DNA from: Collinsella sp.
GTDB taxonomy: Bacteria > Actinomycetota > Coriobacteriia > Coriobacteriales > Coriobacteriaceae
Direction of reading: 5' to 3'
Assembly: GCA_018380195.1 (NCBI GenBank)
Contig: JAGZUC010000014.1
Location: 21,940 to 85,939 of the forward strand
Length of the DNA stretch: 64,000 nucleotides
Of the stretch, positions 60,048 to 64,000 are shown in pieces. Under the pieces are notes generated by a model. The model had not been told where the DNA came from. It searched no databases and saw only the letters and a list, made by a program, of their open reading frames with translations. The translations under genes and the position numbers were made by a program. The first letter of the stretch is position 1; each line of letters begins with the position of its first letter.

Positions 60048-60080
60048 GGGGCCCGTATCCTTTGGGATACGGGCCCCTTT
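60048..60080 (+). terminator. Second copy of the pgi terminator
   Basis: GGGGCCCGTATCC / GGATACGGGCCCC with loop TTT(T/G), then TTTT; nested inside GGCCGA/TCGGCC. Sits 23 bases after the displaced pgi end, as the original does. Confidence 0.8.
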
Positions 60081-60123
60081 TCTGTTGTCGGCCAGATACG
60101 ATGGGTCGCGTGACGTCGTCAGA

Positions 60124-60137
60124 GGTCGAATTCGACC
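60124..60137. promoter_or_regulatory. Perfect palindrome upstream of deoC
   Basis: GGTCGAATTCGACC, flanked by CGTCGT on the left and ACGACG on the right, forms an interrupted longer dyad (about 60114-60146). A hairpin CGTGGTTT / AAACCACG (about 60333-60356) lies closer to the deoC start. Either may be an operator or leader structure for deoC. Confidence 0.35.
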
Positions 60138-60391
60138 GCTAACGACGTTGTGCAGCTCATCATTTCTGGTCGCAAACAGTAAAGGGGCATGAGGGTGTAT
60201 TGAGGAGGGGGATGTCTTGCTGTCGGCATCCGCGTGCGGTGCCATTCGCTGTCTGTAAATATACGTTTAAAGCTAATTTCATACCACTTGTCGGAATGCG
60301 GACGCTGTCCTTGCATGCCGGGCGTACATTGAACGTGGTTTTTCGCGTGAAACCACGAATCGGTTGTCAGTCCTGAACAAGGAGGCCCAGC

Positions 60392-61066
60392 ATGACGCTT
60401 GCCAAACCCATCAACAAATACATCGACTATATCGATGCCCCCGAGGACACGTTTGAGCAATATGTCGAGAAGGCGTTAAAGTACAACTTTCGCTGCGTAT
60501 TTGCGAACCTGCAGGAGTACGAGACGGGCCGCGCCATGCTCGAGGACTCTGACATCATCCTTGCCGGCGCTATCGACTTTCCCCAGGGCACTATGGCGCT
60601 CGAGGAGAAGCTTGCGAGGTTTGAGGAATACGCTGCGTGTGGCTTTACCGAGATTGACTACGTTTTGAATCAGAGGTCGATCGAGAACCGCGATTTTGAT
60701 GCCATCGAGCGCGAGATGACTACCATTGCTGATTTTTGTCGCGCGCATGGCATCACTGACAAGGTAATCGTCGAGATGTGCAAGCTGGACGGCGACGACG
60801 CCGCCAAGCGCCGTGTATGCGAGATCGCGCTGGAGGCCAAGCCGGGATTCCTTAAGACATCGACCGGCAGAAGCTTTGGCGGTGCTAAGCTCGAGGACGT
60901 GCGGCTGATGCACGAGGTGCTCGGCGATGCCGTGGCAATCAAGGCGGCGGGCGGTATCCATAATTACGAAGAGGCCTGCGCATTCATCGAGGCCGGCGCC
61001 AGCGCGTTAGGTGCATCGGCGGGCATCGCGATCGTCGAGGGCGCACCGACGGATGAGCGTCGCTAG
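60392..61066 (+). CDS. deoC: Deoxyribose-phosphate aldolase
   Basis: Class I aldolase of 224 residues splitting 2-deoxyribose-5-P into glyceraldehyde-3-P and acetaldehyde, in nucleoside salvage. Schiff-base Lys is in GFLKTSTGRSFGGAKLEDV, the proton-relay Lys in AVAIKAAGGIHNYEEA, and VIVEMCKLDGDDAAKRRVCEIALEA is typical. AAGGAGG precedes the ATG. It appears to be transcribed alone. Confidence 0.95.
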   Translation: MTLAKPINKYIDYIDAPEDTFEQYVEKALKYNFRCVFANLQEYETGRAMLEDSDIILAGAIDFPQGTMALEEKLARFEEYAACGFTEIDYVLNQRSIENRDFDAIEREMTTIADFCRAHGITDKVIVEMCKLDGDDAAKRRVCEIALEAKPGFLKTSTGRSFGGAKLEDVRLMHEVLGDAVAIKAAGGIHNYEEACAFIEAGASALGASAGIAIVEGAPTDERR

Positions 61067-61215
61067 CAGACGTATTTGACCTGAGCGATAAAGCTTCACG
61101 ACCACACGCTGTTCATGTTCGAGACAATATGACTTTTTGCCCGTTGTAAACGGAGTCGCGATGGGTGTTCTGTATGATGGCTCAGACAAGGTTGTTCAAT
61201 GACAGGGAGGCATAT

Positions 61216-62058
61216 ATGGCAATCAAAGCCATCGCGATGGATATCGACGGTACGCTCACCAACGATCAGAAAGTGATTAGCCCGCGTACGCGCGAGAAGC
61301 TGCTCGCGGCGCAGGAGTCGGGCATTAAGCTCATTTTGGCTTCGGGCCGTCCCGCATGGGGGCTGCACGCCTTGGCGCAAGAGCTCGACCTTCAAAACCA
61401 TGACGGTCTGCTGGTGGCCTTTAACGGCGCACACGTCGTCGATGCCCAGACCGACGAGGTGCTGTTCGATCAGGCTATGCCTGCCGACGAATTGCATCGC
61501 CTGATTGATCACCTGCGTAATTTTGACGTGATCCCTATGATTTCGCTCGGTCGCGATTTGCACGTCGAGGACTCGTACCATTGCATGATCACGCTGCCTG
61601 ACGGCTCGCAGAAGAATATCGTCAAGTATGAGCGCGACGCGTGCGATCTTAAGATTCGCGAGGTGGAGAGCCTGCATGAGGTCGCTGATGCTTATCCCGT
61701 GGACAAGCTGCTGACGGCGGGCGATCCGGCCTACCTGCAGGCGCATTACGAGGAGATGTATGCGCCCTTTAAGCAGACGCTTTCGGGCATGTTTACGGCC
61801 GACTGGTACTTTGAGTACACGGCGCCCGGTATCGACAAGGCCCGCGCACTCGAGGGTGCCCTGCCCAAGCTCGGCATCGATGCCAGTGAGGTCGTATCGT
61901 TTGGCGACGGCCAGAACGACAAGTCCATGATTGAGTGGGCCGGCACCGGTGTTGCCATGGGTAACGCCGTCGAAGAGGTTAAGGCTGTAGCCCAGATGGT
62001 GACCGCCGATAACAACGAAGATGGCATTGCGGTGACGCTGGATAAGCTGCTGGGTTAG
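61216..62058 (+). CDS. HAD-superfamily Cof-type phosphatase
   Basis: A 280-residue Cof-type HAD phosphatase: motif I MDIDGTLTND, motif II ILASGRP, motifs III/IV KARALEGALPKLG and SFGDGQNDKSMIEWAG. The C2 cap is between about 85 and 195. Sugar-phosphate or related substrates are typical. AGGGAGG precedes the ATG at 61216. It is not close in sequence to the Cof protein at 34691-35488 beyond the motifs. Confidence 0.92.
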   Translation: MAIKAIAMDIDGTLTNDQKVISPRTREKLLAAQESGIKLILASGRPAWGLHALAQELDLQNHDGLLVAFNGAHVVDAQTDEVLFDQAMPADELHRLIDHLRNFDVIPMISLGRDLHVEDSYHCMITLPDGSQKNIVKYERDACDLKIREVESLHEVADAYPVDKLLTAGDPAYLQAHYEEMYAPFKQTLSGMFTADWYFEYTAPGIDKARALEGALPKLGIDASEVVSFGDGQNDKSMIEWAGTGVAMGNAVEEVKAVAQMVTADNNEDGIAVTLDKLLG

Positions 62059-62122
62059 AATCGCCGATTAATGCATGGCTCGGGCGCCTGCTTGCGGGCG
62101 TCCTTTTGTTAGGGAGGGTGCC

Positions 62123-62782
62123 GTGTCCGCATTTCCGTTCGACGCCGTTATCTTTGACATGGACGGCGTCATTGTCGATACCGAGTATTACTACTTGGGC
62201 GAGACTGCTGCGTTTGCCAAGGAGCTTGGGCTTAATCTGACTCAAGAGGAGTTGAATGGGCAGGTCGGTACCTCGCATCAGTTCTTCCTGCATATGCTGG
62301 TCGATTGGTTTGAGCGCGCCGGTAAGGGGCACTTCACTGGCGAGGAAGCGTTGGCCCGTTGGGACGAGTGGGCGCATAAGCGTCCGCGTGACTATCAGGC
62401 TTTGATTAACCCAGGCGCCGTGGATACGATTCGAGAGCTGCCGCGCCGTGGCGTTCGCGTGGCGCTTGCCAGCTCGTCTCCCATGGTTAGCATCGAGGAA
62501 GTGCTCAACGCATGCGGGCTGTCTGATGCCTTTGAGTATGTGGTGAGCGGCGAGCAGTTTAAGGAGAGCAAGCCCGAGCCCGACATCTACCTACATGCGC
62601 TGGACCTGCTGGGGCTGCCCGCGAATCGCTGCTGCTGCGTTGAGGATTCCGTTCCGGGCATTACCGCGGGTAAGCGAGCCGGCCTGACGGTCATTGCCAA
62701 GCGCGAGGAGCGCTTTGGCTTTAGCCAGGATGCCGCGGACAAGATTATCGACCAGCTGCCGGACCTGCTGGAACTCGCGTAG
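62123..62782 (+). CDS. HAD phosphatase of the beta-phosphoglucomutase type
   Basis: A 219-residue HAD hydrolase, subfamily IA: motif I VIFDMDGVIVDTE with the two catalytic Asp, helical C1 cap (about 17-85), motif II VALASSSP, Lys in KESKPEPDIYL and motif IV CCVEDSVPGITAGKRAG. Members act on hexose or pentose phosphates. GTG at 62123 follows AGGGAGGG. The next gene, a sugar kinase, may share its transcript. Confidence 0.9.
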   Translation: MSAFPFDAVIFDMDGVIVDTEYYYLGETAAFAKELGLNLTQEELNGQVGTSHQFFLHMLVDWFERAGKGHFTGEEALARWDEWAHKRPRDYQALINPGAVDTIRELPRRGVRVALASSSPMVSIEEVLNACGLSDAFEYVVSGEQFKESKPEPDIYLHALDLLGLPANRCCCVEDSVPGITAGKRAGLTVIAKREERFGFSQDAADKIIDQLPDLLELA

Positions 62783-62841
62783 ATTCTGGGCGGCATTGTT
62801 GTCACAACAGTGGTTCCGCTGGCATAAGAGAGGGGCGCGCT

Positions 62842-63705
62842 ATGGCATTTAACGTGAGCGCACTGGGGTTTGGCGACAACGTCGTCGACCGCTACGAGCA
62901 TATTCGCACGATGTATCCGGGTGGCAATGCGGTGAACTTTGCCGTGTATGCCAAGAAATGCGGAGCCGCGCGCTCCGCGTATATGGGCATCTTTGGTAAT
63001 GACGCTGCTGCCGAGCACGTGATTGCGAGTCTTGAGGATGAGGACGTTGAACTAGCCAAATGCAAGCAGCTCATCGGTGAGAATGGTGCTGCGCGCGTGA
63101 CCGTCGTTAACGGCGACCGTGTTTTCCTTGGCTCCAATGAGGGTGGCATCCGTGGTGATACTCGCTATGTGCTCGATCGCTTTGACCTTGCGTACATGAA
63201 GCAGTTCGACGTAGTCCACTCGGGCAACTATTGCTTTACCGAGCGCGAACTTCCCAAGTTGAAGGCCGCGGGCATCACGGTTTCGTTTGACTTCTCGGAC
63301 GATTCGACCGACGAGTACTACGAGCAGATTGCTCCCTACGTTGACTTCGCATTCTTTAGCGCGGCAGACGCCGCGAGCGAGGATGAGATTCGCGAGCGTC
63401 TGGCATGGGTGAGGGGTCTAGGTCCGCGTTTTGTATCGGCAACGGCTGGCGCTGAGGGCTGCATTGCCTATGATGGCGATCGTTATTACCGCCAACTGGC
63501 TAAACCGGTAACGGATTTGAAGGACACCATGGGTGCGGGCGACTCGTTCCTGGCTTCGTTCCTGATGTGTTATCTCGATTCCGCCAAGCGTGGCGAGGAT
63601 GGTGCCGAGGCCATCGAGCGTGCACTCGACTTTGCTGCCGGGTTTGCCTCGACCGTGTGCGGCATGGAAGGCTCCTGGGGCCATGGAGTGCCGATTTCCG
63701 AATAG
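62842..63705 (+). CDS. frlD: PfkB-family sugar kinase, probable fructoselysine 6-kinase
   Basis: A 287-residue PfkB kinase. It has the substrate loop GGNAVNFAVYAKKCGA at about 28-43 and the anion hole/catalytic base DTMGAGDSFLASF near 240. The compact form starting FNVSALGFGDNVVDRYEHIRTMYPGGNAVN, without the beta-lid, is what I recall for FrlD, which phosphorylates fructoselysine from Amadori products. The deglycase FrlB is not in the window, so the specific substrate is less certain than the family. AGAGAGGGG precedes the ATG. Confidence 0.82.
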   Translation: MAFNVSALGFGDNVVDRYEHIRTMYPGGNAVNFAVYAKKCGAARSAYMGIFGNDAAAEHVIASLEDEDVELAKCKQLIGENGAARVTVVNGDRVFLGSNEGGIRGDTRYVLDRFDLAYMKQFDVVHSGNYCFTERELPKLKAAGITVSFDFSDDSTDEYYEQIAPYVDFAFFSAADAASEDEIRERLAWVRGLGPRFVSATAGAEGCIAYDGDRYYRQLAKPVTDLKDTMGAGDSFLASFLMCYLDSAKRGEDGAEAIERALDFAAGFASTVCGMEGSWGHGVPISE

Positions 63706-63711
63706 GTGAGC

Positions 63712-63747
63712 AGTCCCGGGGAGTCGAATTGTCGCCTCCCTGGGACT
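63712..63747 (+). terminator. Hairpin after frlD
   Basis: AGTCCCGGGGAG pairs with CTCCCTGGGACT; followed after a short gap by A-rich sequence rather than T. It may stabilise or weakly end the frlD message. Confidence 0.5.
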
Positions 63748-63776
63748 CCATGGACAAAAAATGCTAAATATGAGTA

Positions 63777-63797
63777 CTGTCACTAATTTAGTAACAG
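63777..63797. promoter_or_regulatory. Operator-like dyad downstream of frlD
   Basis: CTGTCACTAATTTAGTAACAG: two 10-base arms with one mismatch about a central T. Located in the 270-base gap after frlD, upstream of a promoter-like TTTAAC-16-GATAAT (63862-63889). Confidence 0.35.
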
Positions 63798-63924
63798 CGA
63801 AATTAAGCTTTTGAGGGCCTAGTTGGGTGTCTGCGAGCGATTAAAACCTGCTAAAAATGACTTTAACCACCTTAAAGTGCCTTGATAATGGATGGCTGTA
63901 CGGTAGCGCGCAGAGATGTGGTGT

Positions 63925-63950
63925 AAGAGGCGGGGCATGCCCCGCCTCTT
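63925..63950. terminator. Perfect palindrome, probable bidirectional terminator
   Basis: A 26-base perfect palindrome (AAGAGGCGGGGCA and its complement) followed by a pyrimidine-rich stretch. It lies just before the end of a probable minus-strand gene. Confidence 0.6.
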
Positions 63951-63978
63951 CTCTTTCTTGAAAGGGAGGGGACACCGC

Positions 63979-64000
63979 CTAGAATTCGTCGTTGGAGTAA
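63979..64000 (-). CDS. Possible 3' end of a minus-strand gene
   Basis: An open minus-strand frame enters from the right edge and stops at 63979, ending YSNDEF, with a terminator-like palindrome just beyond it. Only seven codons are visible, so neither the gene nor a product can be named. It would be convergent with frlD. Confidence 0.3.

Overview
The window looks like a chromosomal segment of a Collinsella-type gut actinobacterium (class Coriobacteriia). This is inferred from the GC-rich coding sequence, the actinobacterial order rapZ-whiA-gap-pgk-tpiA-secG, an actinobacterial-type SOS box, an anaerobic lifestyle (class III ribonucleotide reductase, flavodoxin, an Fe-S aldo/keto reductase) and genes for host-glycan and Amadori-product sugars. 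No rRNA, CRISPR array, insertion sequence or prophage was seen.

Layout. 0-6.2 kb: sialic-acid locus, with the end of a peptide-type ABC importer (possibly a SatABCD-like sialate transporter), two CE7 esterase-fold proteins (the second without its nucleophile), nanA, nanK and nanE. 6.2-13.4 kb: rapZ, whiA and glycolysis genes gap-pgk-tpiA-gpmI, then secG. 13.5-19.6 kb: complete oligopeptide ABC operon. 19.6-26.2 kb: long hairpins, tRNA-Leu, a PAS-GAF-PP2C phosphatase with a fused STAS-kinase (partner switching), tRNA-Gly x3, tRNA-Cys, tRNA-Val and a GH13 glucosidase. 26.3-31.6 kb: nrdD-nrdG under a probable NrdR operator, then folE-HD-folB. 31.6-39.1 kb: housekeeping genes (metalloprotease-like protein, dipeptidase, SlyD, a UreE-like protein, HAD phosphatase, PerR-like regulator, acylphosphatase, oxidoreductase, RNase HI, LysR). 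39.2-46.8 kb: metY with a short Cys-containing leader peptide, a secreted protein, a PanE-like reductase, Fe-S aldo/keto reductase, oxidoreductase, endonuclease IV. 46.9-51.9 kb: amino-acid ABC importer, flavodoxin-DUF3793 pair, membrane-tethered metal-binding protein. 51.9-54.6 kb: SOS-controlled Y-family polymerase with a YolD-like partner, and half of an iron-alcohol-dehydrogenase fold. 54.8-60.1 kb: pgi, then a 3.5-kb island (unknown protein, ClpP-like protease, soluble VirD4/TraG-like ATPase) bracketed by a second copy of the pgi 3' end and its terminator. 60.4-63.7 kb: deoC, two HAD phosphatases and a fructoselysine-kinase-like PfkB protein.

The most unusual features are: (1) the island flanked by pgi-end repeats, where a ClpP-like protease overlaps a hexameric-motor-type ATPase; (2) the Cys-codon leader peptide before metY; (3) a set of long nested intergenic hairpins with unrelated arm sequences; (4) the esterase/pseudo-esterase pair in the sialate operon; (5) a fused STAS-HATPase regulator beside its phosphatase.

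Starts were chosen by Shine-Dalgarno position and family N-termini. All family assignments come from motifs read by eye; no database search was run.
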